This document shows, piece by piece, positions 7,120 to 16,099 of a DNA stretch of 25,335 bases. Under the pieces are notes generated by a model, which searched no databases, was not told where the DNA came from, and saw only the letters and a list, made by a program, of their open reading frames with translations. The position numbers and the translations under genes were made by a program. Numbering within the stretch: the first letter of the stretch is position 1; every line of letters begins with the position of its first letter. The DNA comes from JAQIBY01 sp046546095 (GTDB lineage Bacteria; Bacteroidota; Bacteroidia; Bacteroidales; ML635J-15). The stretch is taken from contig JBKGYK010000047.1 of the NCBI GenBank assembly GCA_046546095.1, forward strand, positions 1 through 25,335, read 5' to 3'.

Positions 7120-9072
7120 ATGAAACAGAGCTTACTGAAATACATCCTCATAGCCGGCATGATACATTGCATGTTTCCTGTATCTGTCAGTGCTCAGTTT
7201 ACACATAATTACTACGAGCAGGGCATGTTTAAACTGCAGAACAAAGAGTATGCAGACGCTGTAGATTTATTCTCCTATGCTCTGGAACGTAATTCTGATA
7301 ACCCCGATGCCTGGTTCTACAGGGGATACTGTAAATATGAGCTTGCAGATTATCACGGCGCACATAAAGATTTTACCGCCTGTATAAACATTTCACCTTA
7401 CCATCAAAAGGCATTTTTGTACCGCGCCATGGTCAATAGCCGCATGATGGATTACAGGCAGGCTCACAATGATTTCGACAAAGCCATACGTCTTGATGAG
7501 TCTGATGCTTTCGTGTATTTCCAGCGTGCCATCACAATGATTTATCTCAAACGTTATGATAAAGCCATAGCAGATTGTAATAAAGCACTTGACCTTGGCC
7601 TGAACAATGTGGCGGTTTTTACTGTCAGGGGCATCGCATACCAGAGCAAGGATATGTTAGAGCGCTCCATGCATGATTTTAACTCGGTTTTAAGCCTGCA
7701 GCCCGACAATGCAAATGTATTGGTACAGAAAGGCATCGGCTGGAATAAGGCCGGAGAACAGGATTCTGCATTGCATTACATCAATAAAGCCATTGCTTCT
7801 GACAGCAGCTTTTATTTTGCCTATTTCCGGCGTGCTATGATTGCAGTGGAAGATACTGCATGGGATAATGCCCTGAAAGACCTTAACTTTATTCTGAAAG
7901 CGAAACCTTTGAATACCAGCAGCTTGTTTTACAGAGCACTTGTTTATTCCCAGCAGGAGCGTTTCGATAAAGCCATTGAAGATTACAATACCATCATCAA
8001 AAAACATCCGGACAATATCCTGGCCTTGTACAACCGTGCAGGTTTGTTGGTGGAGACCAAACAATATGAGCTTGCAAGGGATGATTATGATCGTGTTATT
8101 TCAATTTTTCCGGATTTTGCAGATGCCTACAGAAACCGGGCACATGTCAGGGAAAAATTAAATATGCCCCAAAAAGCGGCCATTGACAGAGAAATGGCAG
8201 AATCAGTGAATACGATCAATAAACTAAAAAGCGATAAGCTGAAGTTTCGTCAGGGGGTTGAGCTGGAACGACTTACCAGTCTGGATTCCGACTTTACCGG
8301 CGCAGATGATACTGACCCGAAAGTAAACAATATTGCGGCTGAAGATGTGTTTTTTATTCTTCCGCCCGGAATCCCCCAACTGACTTACCGGTATTATGAT
8401 GTTTATAAAAAGCAGGCCTATGTTTCTGAAAACATGCATAGCAAAACCATTGCATTGAGCAATGATTATAAACAACTGGACAGTCATAAAATCCAGTCTC
8501 TGGTTGATTCTTTGAATATCGTGATAGACAAGCAGCCCGGGACATTCATCAATTATCTGTACAGGGCTTCGCTTCTGAGTTTGCAGAATAATTTTAATCA
8601 GGCGATGGAAGATTATGAGACCGCCCTGAATCTGGAATATGCCAATCCGCTTGTGTTTTTTTCCCGTGCCAATACTTTTCTGCTTCTGGGTATGTTTATG
8701 AATGATCTGGAAGGCACAGAAGCACTGTATGTGAAACAGCAGAGACCCGAAATTGAAAGTCATGGTGAGAACAATCCCAATTTCAATGAAGCGCTTGATA
8801 ATTACAAAAAAGCACTTGAAAATGATAGCGAGATGAGCTTTGCCTGGTACAATCAGGCCTATGCACGTTCACTAACCGCCAATCACTGGGAAGGAGTACA
8901 GGACTTTTCAAAAGCCGCTGAAATCAAACCTGATTTTTCAGAAGCATTTTTTAACAGAGGCCTTACTTTCCTGTTTCTCAAAGAAAAAAGCAAAGCCTGT
9001 GAAAGCCTCGGTAAAGCCGGTGAATTGGGCATGCATGCTGCCTACGATGTCATAGACAGTTATTGTAAATAA
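7120..9072 (+). CDS. Secreted TPR-repeat protein
   Basis: A protein of 650 residues with a signal peptide (MKQSLLKYILIAG, cleavage after VSAQ) and about a dozen tetratricopeptide repeats, seen as repeated blocks such as NPDAWFYRGYCKYELADYHG, SEAFFNRGLTF and AYRNRAHVREKLN. The repeats are interrupted around residues 360-465 by a charged, non-TPR stretch. The C-terminus KSKACESLGKAGELGMHAAY is a pattern I associate with Bacteroidota TPR proteins. It has no catalytic domain, so it is probably a periplasmic or surface scaffold. The ATG at 7120 is chosen because the signal peptide begins there; an upstream in-frame ATG at 7033 lies inside the kinase gene and would add an unlikely 29-residue extension. 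It lies 28 bases after the kinase gene and is probably co-transcribed. Confidence 0.82.
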   Translation: MKQSLLKYILIAGMIHCMFPVSVSAQFTHNYYEQGMFKLQNKEYADAVDLFSYALERNSDNPDAWFYRGYCKYELADYHGAHKDFTACINISPYHQKAFLYRAMVNSRMMDYRQAHNDFDKAIRLDESDAFVYFQRAITMIYLKRYDKAIADCNKALDLGLNNVAVFTVRGIAYQSKDMLERSMHDFNSVLSLQPDNANVLVQKGIGWNKAGEQDSALHYINKAIASDSSFYFAYFRRAMIAVEDTAWDNALKDLNFILKAKPLNTSSLFYRALVYSQQERFDKAIEDYNTIIKKHPDNILALYNRAGLLVETKQYELARDDYDRVISIFPDFADAYRNRAHVREKLNMPQKAAIDREMAESVNTINKLKSDKLKFRQGVELERLTSLDSDFTGADDTDPKVNNIAAEDVFFILPPGIPQLTYRYYDVYKKQAYVSENMHSKTIALSNDYKQLDSHKIQSLVDSLNIVIDKQPGTFINYLYRASLLSLQNNFNQAMEDYETALNLEYANPLVFFSRANTFLLLGMFMNDLEGTEALYVKQQRPEIESHGENNPNFNEALDNYKKALENDSEMSFAWYNQAYARSLTANHWEGVQDFSKAAEIKPDFSEAFFNRGLTFLFLKEKSKACESLGKAGELGMHAAYDVIDSYCK

Positions 9073-9189
9073 TCCTGTCCGCAACTACGCCTTTTTACTT
9101 ATTCATGAATGCACACATTTATCGACTCTAAAAAATTATCTTCGCTGACAGAGATTTTGAGATTTTAAAAGAGAGAGAGAATACATCGT

Positions 9190-9609
9190 ATGGTTAAAAA
9201 GCTTGCATGGAAAAACAGTTTTTCCATCGGTAATGCAATGATTGATAAGCAGCATTTTGAACTGTTTGAAATATTTAATGCACTGGTTGATCTGGTAGAT
9301 AATAATAAGTCACAGGAAAAGTTTGCTGAAATTTTATCCCGGCTGACAGATTATTCACTCAAACACTTTCGCGGAGAGGAAGAGTATATGGCGGAATTTG
9401 ATTATCCATATCTGGAATCGCACCAGCGAATACACAGGCAGTTTGTTTTCAAAGTTGCCACTTTCAATGCTGATTATCTGAGTGATGACCCTCCGTCTCC
9501 CAAGGAAGTTCTGAGTTATATCGGCAATTGGTGGTGGGAACATGTTCAGCATGTTGATATGGATTATGAAAACTTCAAAAATCTGATCAATTCACGGACA
9601 TCATTTTAA
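9190..9609 (+). CDS. Bacteriohemerythrin
   Basis: A single-domain hemerythrin of 139 residues that binds oxygen at a di-iron site in the cytoplasm; roles known for the family include oxygen storage, delivery and sensing. The full set of seven iron ligands is in place: His22 in DKQHFELF, His59 and Glu63 in HFRGEEEYM, His78 and His82 in HQRIH, and His118 with Asp123 in WWEHVQHVD. There is no signal peptide or fused signalling domain. The ATG at 9190 follows a purine-rich run (GAGAGAGAGA) that could help ribosome binding. The gene stands alone, with gaps of 117 and 143 bases on the two sides; the upstream gap has a weak TATCTTCG at 9137-9144 that might be a -7 box. A microaerobic or oxygen-fluctuating habitat would suit it (inference). 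Confidence 0.93.
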   Translation: MVKKLAWKNSFSIGNAMIDKQHFELFEIFNALVDLVDNNKSQEKFAEILSRLTDYSLKHFRGEEEYMAEFDYPYLESHQRIHRQFVFKVATFNADYLSDDPPSPKEVLSYIGNWWWEHVQHVDMDYENFKNLINSRTSF

Positions 9610-9726
9610 TTCAGAATTCTCTTTATCTTACTGAATCAATATAATCCGGGTGTAAGTGAATCCTATAGGTATTCAGAAAGGCAGAAATGTCCTTATCAGG
9701 GATGTAACATAAAACCCATTTTTTCT

Positions 9727-9734
9727 TATCTTTA
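9727..9734 (+). promoter_or_regulatory. Possible -7 box for the beta-propeller gene
   Basis: TATCTTTA, one base from TAnnTTTG, lies 18 bases before the GTG start at 9753. I see no TTTG at the right distance upstream, so this is a weak call. Nothing else is recognised in the 143-base gap. Confidence 0.32.
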
Positions 9735-9752
9735 CGCACTTAAGTTGGAATT

Positions 9753-10811
9753 GTGAAAGGCACGGGATTATTAATATTGGTTTTACCGCTCTGGTTAATT
9801 GCTTATGCTGTCAGTGCACAGGACAGTAAGTATGATTTTGAGCTGATGAATACTTTTGAGGCTGATGCTGCTTTTTACGGTACTCCACTGGTTACCGATA
9901 CATCGGTGGTGATCGGTTCACATGATAAATATGTGTATTTCTTCAATCATCAGGGGGAATTGATGAGGCGTTTCGAAACAGGGAGTTTTGTTCATGCTAC
10001 AGCCTCGCAACTAGAAGATGGACGGGTAGTTATCGGCAGTTATGACCGATACCTGTATTTTTTTACCCCCGACGGGCATTTTTTACAAAAACGAAGGATT
10101 GGCGGCCGGATATTTACCAATGTAGTGGAAAATATGGACGGTCGTTTGGTTTTTGGATGCAACAACAGTCTGGTTTTTCTAAATGCCGGCAGTATGGAAA
10201 TCGACCGGCGCCGGACCGGCAATCTCTTACACGGAAGCATTGAATTGCTAAGCGATGGAAAAATCGCCATTGGCTCAAATTCAAAGAAAATGTACTTTGT
10301 TAACACCCTTGGTGATATCATCAGGCGTTATATCGCTGAAGGATGGATTATTCATTCCGCCCCGGTAGAGCTCAGCAATGGCTTGCTGGTGTTTGGCTCC
10401 TACGACAAACGTCTGCATTTCACCAAACTTGACGGAACGCCTGTTGGTAAGGTGAAACTAGGTGGGAAAATCCATGGCACACCTGTCGAAACCGATGATA
10501 AGAACATTGTTTTGGGGACATTCGATGGCAAAATTTATTTTATATCCCTGAAGGGTGAAATCCTTCATACCTTTGAAACCGGCGGAAGGGTAGTGGCATC
10601 ACCGGCTTTGCTTGAAAATGGAAACATTCTGGCCGCATCCTATGATAAAAACCTGTACCTGCTTTCACCCGGAGGAAATGAGCTTAGCAGATTTCACACG
10701 GAAGGGAAGGTTTTCTCATCACCTGTTGTAATCAACGATTCCACAGTTTTCGTTGCCAACACCTCCGGTATAGCTCATACCCTGAAAATTAGCACCTATC
10801 CGCAGAACTGA
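9753..10811 (+). CDS. Secreted PQQ-like beta-propeller protein
   Basis: The protein of 352 residues starts at a GTG with a signal peptide (KGTGLLILVLPLWLIAY, cleavage after VSAQ). The rest is eight units of about 40 residues, each with a pattern like 'DGRVVIGSYDRYLYFFTPDG' followed by a 'GG-x-[IV]-x-x-[ST]-P[VA]' turn. These are PQQ-like (WD40-related) blades. The last unit is incomplete and the first strands lie at the N-terminus, so the ring is probably closed by pairing both ends into one blade. No quinoprotein dehydrogenase catalytic domain is present, so it is more likely a periplasmic binding or assembly scaffold than an enzyme. No ATG fits near the signal peptide, so GTG is preferred. 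Neighbours give no hint of the ligand. Confidence 0.8.
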   Translation: MKGTGLLILVLPLWLIAYAVSAQDSKYDFELMNTFEADAAFYGTPLVTDTSVVIGSHDKYVYFFNHQGELMRRFETGSFVHATASQLEDGRVVIGSYDRYLYFFTPDGHFLQKRRIGGRIFTNVVENMDGRLVFGCNNSLVFLNAGSMEIDRRRTGNLLHGSIELLSDGKIAIGSNSKKMYFVNTLGDIIRRYIAEGWIIHSAPVELSNGLLVFGSYDKRLHFTKLDGTPVGKVKLGGKIHGTPVETDDKNIVLGTFDGKIYFISLKGEILHTFETGGRVVASPALLENGNILAASYDKNLYLLSPGGNELSRFHTEGKVFSSPVVINDSTVFVANTSGIAHTLKISTYPQN

Positions 10812-10895
10812 TTCTGCCTGACAAAGAATTACGGAATCTCAGAATATCAAAGTGCCGGCAAAGGGAAATGCTTTTTTTTGAAAAAATCCTGTAGC

Positions 10896-10929
10896 TTTGT
10901 ATGTCATTAAACAAAAATGCCTAACTTTG
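10896..10929 (+). promoter_or_regulatory. Bacteroidota-type promoter for the lipoprotein-addA unit
   Basis: TTTG at 10896-10899, 22 bases, then TAACTTTG at 10922-10929. All fixed positions of the pattern match, and transcription would start near 10936, about 40 bases before the ATG at 10976. The TTTG is itself the end of a TAGCTTTG (10892-10899), which could be a second -7 box, but its own upstream element would be too close. Confidence 0.58.
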
Positions 10930-10975
10930 GATAAACAGTTTACCGGTAGAGCCGGATAAGCAAAATCTGATATAT

Positions 10976-11290
10976 ATGAAACAAGTAATAAGCGTACTAT
11001 TTATCATTGCTCTTGTCCTGGGTGGAAGTTCTTGCAAAACAAAACCTGATTGCGAATTTGATCACACCGGAAGCCTGGAAATAACCAATTCTGATTCCCG
11101 AAGCTCCGAAGTTCGTCTTGACGGATCCAAATTGTTTGTTCTTGATGGCGGGGAAACACGGGAAATAGAAGAAGTGGCTTCCGGCACACATACCATCCGT
11201 TGCTTTACCGTTGGAAGTGAACCCGCAGAGCTGGAAGAAGAAATTATCATCAATGATTGCGAAACCACAAGTTTCGAGATTAATTACTGA
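10976..11290 (+). CDS. Small lipoprotein, function unknown
   Basis: A 104-residue protein with a signal peptide and lipobox (ALVLGGSSC, Cys20 lipidated). The mature part has three more cysteines (26, 76 and 95) and a short beta-rich segment 'EVRLDGSKLFVLDGGETREI' followed by 'VASGTHTIRC', which resembles small PEGA-like or carboxypeptidase-regulatory-like folds. I do not recognise a named family. Its stop overlaps the start of the addA-like gene by one base (TGATG), so the two are probably transcribed together and may be translationally coupled, although a surface lipoprotein and a DNA-repair enzyme have no obvious shared task. Confidence 0.75.
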   Translation: MKQVISVLFIIALVLGGSSCKTKPDCEFDHTGSLEITNSDSRSSEVRLDGSKLFVLDGGETREIEEVASGTHTIRCFTVGSEPAELEEEIIINDCETTSFEINY

Positions 11291-14200
11291 TGGGGCTTAC
11301 AATATACAAAGCTTCTGCCGGTTCCGGCAAAACCTATACTATGGCAGTGGATATTATTGCCGTACTGATAAAAAATCCACAGTCATACAAGAATATCCTG
11401 GCCATTACTTTTACCAACAAGGCTGCCGGTGAACTGAAAACACGTGTTGTTAACGTGTTGGGCATGCTCTCCCGTGGAGATAAAGCGGATGGCTATTTTG
11501 ACAATGTCCAGGACAAATCACGGCTTGATGAGCGCGTAATTATCAAAAATGCCGGCCTTGTTCTGAAACACGTGCTACACGATTATTCGCGTTTGTCAAT
11601 CAGTACAATAGACCGTTTTTTTAACCGTATTCTCGCCTCCTTCGCTTATGAAGCAAATATTCGACCTGATAGTGAAATCAGCCTTGATGATAAAGTGAGC
11701 AGAGAAGAAGCTCTGGATGATTTATTGTCCGGATTCAAGCTGGATTCCAGACTTGGGAAATGGCTGATGGCATATTCCAAAACTAAAATCGACGATGATA
11801 AAAACTGGAATATCAGAAGCGAGTTGCTCAATGAATCCGATATCATCAGTAAGGAAGGATTTCTCCAGAAAGAACATATTCTCAGAGAAATTAATGAAGA
11901 TACCTCCATTCTTGAGGATTTTCGTGATAAAGTTTTTGCCATCAAACAAAAGCATGAATTGCATCTGAAAAATTCCGGCTTGCAGGCAAAAAGTATCATT
12001 GCTGATTCCGGTTTTGATCCCGGTGATTTTAAAAGCGGGAAAAATGGTGGGGCAGGTTTTTTACTTGGCCTGGCTGATAAAGGGTTTCGTGATATTACCG
12101 GAACTGTAATCAAATGTTATCATGATCACTTGCAAATGCTTACCAAGCCAATGCAAAAGCGGGAGGAGCTGGTGAGATTTGTTGAAAACAAATTGCATCC
12201 GCTATTGTGTCAGACTGTGGACTATATGGAAAAATACCGGAAAGAATACACCACAGCCCTTGCCCTGGTCAAAAACATCAACAGTTTTGGTGTGCTTCTG
12301 GATATCAACCTGCAGTTACGTCGTTTGTGCAGTGAAAGAAACATATATTTTCCATTCCAGATGTCCCAGCTTCTGCATGATATTGTTAGCCTTGACAATG
12401 CTTTGTTTGTGTATGAAAAGATGGGGACAAGATACAGGCATTACTTTCTGGATGAATTTCAGGATACCTCCCGTATGCAGTGGGATATTCTCAGGCCATT
12501 GCTGGAAGAAAGTCTGGCCAGCGGAGGCCAAACCATGATTGTTGGGGATGTTAAACAATCAATATACCGATGGCGAAACGGTGACTGGAACCTTCTAAGC
12601 TCTCAGGTTGAACAGGATTTGCCAGGGGCACAAAATGAAACGCTGAAACGGAATTTTCGCAGCCGGAAAAATATTGTACTTTTTAATAACCACATTACCG
12701 GAGCACTGCTAAAGCAATTTACATTGGCTGTGGAGAATGAAGTGTCGGAACCTGATCCTGAGTTTGATTTTTTCAAGCTCTATGGAACGCAGGATTTTAT
12801 TCAAATACCCCGGAAAACCAAAGCTCCCTTTGGGGAAGTCAAACTCCGGTTTCTGGAAGGAAAAAAGAAAGATGCCTGGCAAAAAACCGCCCTGGATGAG
12901 ATGGTGGCTGAGATGAAATCGCTGATGGATAAAGGCTACTCCGCCGGTGATATGGCTGTCATTACTGATAACAACAAAGACGCCGGTAAAATTGCACTGC
13001 GCCTGATGGAAGAGGATGGCAAGGATGATTACAGTTTTCCTGTGGTTTCTGCTTCCAGCCTTCTCTTGAGTGAGCAACCTGTGGTTCAGCTATTATTGGT
13101 AAGCCTCAAATGGATCGATAATCCGGAAGATTATATCGCATTGTCTCAGATCGTATACACATATCAGATTTATGTTCGTGGCATTGCTGATTATAAGCCA
13201 CAACCGCTTAGTCCCGACAGGGAGGATGTAATCAGAGCCCTGATGCATGATTTGCCGGAAGAACTTACCAGACAAAGGGATCGGCTTGCTGCATGGCCAC
13301 TCTACGACCTTACTGAGAACCTGATTCACTGGTACGGTCTGGATGCAATGCCAAAATCACTGGCCTTTATCAATGCTTTTCAGGATAATGTGCTCTCTTA
13401 TTCTGAGCGCAATACAGTAGAAATCGCATCTTTTATCAAATGGTTTGAAAAAAAAGACCCCAAACTCGAAATGCCCGATGCTTCCGGTGCAGTTGTGATC
13501 AGTACCGTACATAAAGCCAAAGGTCTGGAATTCAGGTTCGTGTTTATGCCGTTTACTGACTGGAAGGTATCCAGATCCAATGCCAGGGATGCTTTATGGG
13601 TAGAACCGGATGTGCCGCCTTTTAACGATTTTCCTCTATTGCTTGTGGATTATGAAAAAGCTCTCAAAGACAGTTATTTTGCAAAATCATATGATACCGA
13701 AAACTTTAAAAAACATGTGGATTTACTGAACAAATTGTATGTGGCTTTTACCAGGGCAGGAGAGGGACTCTATATCTGGGGGCCTCAGCACAGTGGCAAC
13801 AAAATGCAGTCAGCAAACAGCTTTCTCTGTTTTGCAGTGAAATCCGCAGGCAATGGGACAGATGCAGAATATACCATAAGCGACTGGAATGCTTGTTTTG
13901 ATGAAGAATCCGGCTTTCATCTGGGCAGCGTTCCGCCATATGATCCGGAAATGGAAGGTGAAGTGCAAGTAACGGAACGGCTTAAGCTGGACACCTATCC
14001 TTTGAACATACGTGATAACAGCATGCGTTACCATCATCCGGATGCGTTTATTAAACTGGATCAGGACGAGCAGATATTGCATAAAACTTCGGCCGGATCG
14101 GTATGTCATGCTGTGCTGGAATCCGTAAAAACGCCCGAAGATATCCCGGAAGCCATTGAAAATGTTGTGCGCTCTGGCCGGATCAGCAGGGAAGAGGCGG

Positions 14201-14514
14201 TGGAATATGAAAAACTTATAGAAAGTGCCATGCAAAGAGAGCCGGTCAGTCAGTGGTTCTCAGCAGATGTTACCACCATCAATGAACGGGATATCCTCAT
14301 GCCTGACGGAAGTTTTATTAAGCCTGATCGTGTGGTATTGGCAGAAAACGAAACGGTAGTTGTGGATTATAAATTCGGGAAGAAACACATTGCAAAATAC
14401 AATAAACAAGTTCAGAATTACATGAATGCCCTGGTTTCTATGGGCTATGAGAATGTCAAGGGCTACATCTGGTATGTTTTTCTTGATCAGATAGCAATGG
14501 TTGAACAGAAATGA
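11290..14514 (+). CDS. addA: AddA/RecB-type helicase-nuclease
   Basis: A superfamily 1A DNA helicase with a C-terminal nuclease, 1074 residues, of the kind that resects double-strand ends for RecA-dependent repair. Helicase motifs in order: Walker A ASAGSGKT (Lys14), motif Ia ITFTNKAAGEL, motif II LDEFQDT, motif III VGDVKQSIYRWR, motif IV LKRNFRSRKN, motif V STVHKAKGLEFR and motif VI YVAFTRAGEGL. The nuclease part, from about residue 930, has VCHAVLES, Asp1013 in KPDRVV, Asp1026 and Lys1028 in VVDYKFG, and YNKQVQNYMNAL, that is, the complete PD-(D/E)XK pattern. The arrangement fits AddA. Its usual partner AddB, normally a neighbour, is not found in this window, so the gene symbol is tentative and a stand-alone RecB-like helicase cannot be excluded. 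Confidence 0.82.
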   Translation: MGLTIYKASAGSGKTYTMAVDIIAVLIKNPQSYKNILAITFTNKAAGELKTRVVNVLGMLSRGDKADGYFDNVQDKSRLDERVIIKNAGLVLKHVLHDYSRLSISTIDRFFNRILASFAYEANIRPDSEISLDDKVSREEALDDLLSGFKLDSRLGKWLMAYSKTKIDDDKNWNIRSELLNESDIISKEGFLQKEHILREINEDTSILEDFRDKVFAIKQKHELHLKNSGLQAKSIIADSGFDPGDFKSGKNGGAGFLLGLADKGFRDITGTVIKCYHDHLQMLTKPMQKREELVRFVENKLHPLLCQTVDYMEKYRKEYTTALALVKNINSFGVLLDINLQLRRLCSERNIYFPFQMSQLLHDIVSLDNALFVYEKMGTRYRHYFLDEFQDTSRMQWDILRPLLEESLASGGQTMIVGDVKQSIYRWRNGDWNLLSSQVEQDLPGAQNETLKRNFRSRKNIVLFNNHITGALLKQFTLAVENEVSEPDPEFDFFKLYGTQDFIQIPRKTKAPFGEVKLRFLEGKKKDAWQKTALDEMVAEMKSLMDKGYSAGDMAVITDNNKDAGKIALRLMEEDGKDDYSFPVVSASSLLLSEQPVVQLLLVSLKWIDNPEDYIALSQIVYTYQIYVRGIADYKPQPLSPDREDVIRALMHDLPEELTRQRDRLAAWPLYDLTENLIHWYGLDAMPKSLAFINAFQDNVLSYSERNTVEIASFIKWFEKKDPKLEMPDASGAVVISTVHKAKGLEFRFVFMPFTDWKVSRSNARDALWVEPDVPPFNDFPLLLVDYEKALKDSYFAKSYDTENFKKHVDLLNKLYVAFTRAGEGLYIWGPQHSGNKMQSANSFLCFAVKSAGNGTDAEYTISDWNACFDEESGFHLGSVPPYDPEMEGEVQVTERLKLDTYPLNIRDNSMRYHHPDAFIKLDQDEQILHKTSAGSVCHAVLESVKTPEDIPEAIENVVRSGRISREEAVEYEKLIESAMQREPVSQWFSADVTTINERDILMPDGSFIKPDRVVLAENETVVVDYKFGKKHIAKYNKQVQNYMNALVSMGYENVKGYIWYVFLDQIAMVEQK

Positions 14515-14573
14515 TGAATTGATCGGATTGGCAGAACATTCACAAGGTAAACATGAGAAAAGATTAAATTTGC

Positions 14574-14581
14574 TATATTTG
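14574..14581 (+). promoter_or_regulatory. Possible -7 box for the GT39-like gene
   Basis: TATATTTG matches the -7 consensus at every fixed position and ends 8 bases before the ATG at 14590. A second match, TAAATTTG, lies at 14565-14572. Neither has a clear TTTG at the right distance upstream. If the downstream box is used, transcription would begin at or just before 14590, giving a nearly leaderless transcript or pointing to the ATG at 14608 as the true start. Confidence 0.4.
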
Positions 14582-14589
14582 TCTGAAAC

Positions 14590-16086
14590 ATGGTAAACTG
14601 CCTGTGGATGGATAAGGAAGTCCCATTATATCGTCTCTTAAAAAGTCCGTGGTTCATCATGAGTCTGAGCTTCGGTTTGTTGTTGTTGATTACAATAAAT
14701 CGCCCGATGATGGTTGATGAAGGCATGTGGAATTACATTGGCCGGATTTGGCTGGAACATGATTTGCCACCCTATCATAGTTCTGTTGAAAACAAAACTC
14801 CCGGTATATTTTACTTGTTTGCCTTATCTCATAGTTTATTCGGTGTTAATGTTATTTTCGTCAGGATTCTGGGAATTCTGTCCATTGTTGCCGGAATTCC
14901 TGTCTTGAGAAAAATTCTGACTCAATTGCACTCAGAACCTGCTGCTGTGCTGGGAATGTATTTTTGGGGACTGGGCAATACCTGGAATGCTTTTGAAGGA
15001 TATTACCCTTCTGTCACAGAGAGTTTTATGTGTTTGTTTGTTTTGCTTGCATTCTGGAGCACCCTGAAAGCCGACAGGAAAAAGCATGTCCTCAGGAATT
15101 ATCTGCTTGCAGGAATATATTTGGGACTCGCCGTAAGTTTTAAGCAGGTGGCTTTGTTTTCAATGGCAGGTTTGTTTTTGTTTTTTGTGCTTACCCGGCG
15201 TAAACAGATGTCTTCAGGCAAAATTTTGTCTGGTCTGGGACTGATGCTTGCTTCATCTCTGGCAGCTCATAGCCTCATGCTGTTGCCTCTGATGTTCTCC
15301 GGAGTGAGTTTCCGGGAGTATTTTGAGGGTGCGTGGCTGATACTGCTGAACCCCGGCACATATGAAGCACCGGTACAGCACTTATATAGTTTCTTTCAGG
15401 CCTGGTTTAATGAAAGATTGTTTTTCTTTTTATTGATTATCCCACTCGCCGGGTGGCATCATCATCTGTTCAAAAAACCATGGTTCATTGCAATTGTGAT
15501 ATGGTTGTTTTTCGATTTTGTGGCAATCAACATTTCCGGAACATATCATGCACATCAGTTTAAACAGATTCTCATCACATTTTCTTTGCTGCTGCCTGTT
15601 TTGTTTGCAGAATCATTTGATCATGCCGCTCTTGCTGCACGAAAAGGGAAAAAATCTGCAGCACTGATGCTGTCAGGCCTGGTTATCATTATGCTTCCGT
15701 ACGAAAGCATTGTTATCAATGGTTATTTCAGCGGGTTTCCAAATCATCCCACCGAACTGGGAAAGTGGATTGAGACAAATACAAAGCCAGGAGATTCTGT
15801 TTTTTGCTTTTTGCCGGGCAAAGGTGGTACTGTCATGGCATATTCTGACCGTGTTTCCCCATACAAATATTTTCATTTGATTTTCCTGAATACTCAGGAT
15901 GATAAATCGGAATTCATGAAGGACCTGTACAAAAAACCTCCGGATGTAATGGTGAAGGATGCCGGCAGGTTTCGCAACTGGGGTAAGCCTGACAGTACCT
16001 TTATGACAAATTACCGGCCGGTCAGGTTCAAGCACGGATACACAGTTTATTTTAGCAAAGATATGCCATTACCTGAAAACGAGTAA
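14590..16086 (+). CDS. Membrane glycosyltransferase, GT39/ArnT-like
   Basis: A polytopic membrane protein of 498 residues with about ten hydrophobic helices. Such enzymes use a polyprenyl-phosphate sugar and transfer the sugar on the outer face of the membrane. The acidic pair in the first loop, Asp43-Glu44 in RPMMVDEGMWNYIGR, fits the GT-C fold catalytic site, and NKTPGIFYLFALSHSLFG is typical of the GT39/GT83 group. The C-terminal segment (about 395-495) is soluble and should lie outside the membrane. Donor and acceptor cannot be read from the sequence. The ATG at 14608 (MDKEVPLYRLLK) is an alternative start, seven codons in. The gene is convergent with pheT, only 13 bases away, and I see no terminator between them. 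Confidence 0.8.
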   Translation: MVNCLWMDKEVPLYRLLKSPWFIMSLSFGLLLLITINRPMMVDEGMWNYIGRIWLEHDLPPYHSSVENKTPGIFYLFALSHSLFGVNVIFVRILGILSIVAGIPVLRKILTQLHSEPAAVLGMYFWGLGNTWNAFEGYYPSVTESFMCLFVLLAFWSTLKADRKKHVLRNYLLAGIYLGLAVSFKQVALFSMAGLFLFFVLTRRKQMSSGKILSGLGLMLASSLAAHSLMLLPLMFSGVSFREYFEGAWLILLNPGTYEAPVQHLYSFFQAWFNERLFFFLLIIPLAGWHHHLFKKPWFIAIVIWLFFDFVAINISGTYHAHQFKQILITFSLLLPVLFAESFDHAALAARKGKKSAALMLSGLVIIMLPYESIVINGYFSGFPNHPTELGKWIETNTKPGDSVFCFLPGKGGTVMAYSDRVSPYKYFHLIFLNTQDDKSEFMKDLYKKPPDVMVKDAGRFRNWGKPDSTFMTNYRPVRFKHGYTVYFSKDMPLPENE

Positions 16087-16099
16087 TTGTCAATTCTGA

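Noticed and set aside
9101..9110. Palindrome ATTCATGAAT upstream of the hemerythrin gene
   Set aside because: Ten bases of AT-rich palindrome occur by chance, and there is no promoter nearby to make it an operator.
10802..10817. GCAGAA/TTCTGC hairpin at the end of the beta-propeller gene
   Set aside because: The stem is perfect but short, it includes the stop codon, and no T-run follows, so it is not called a terminator.
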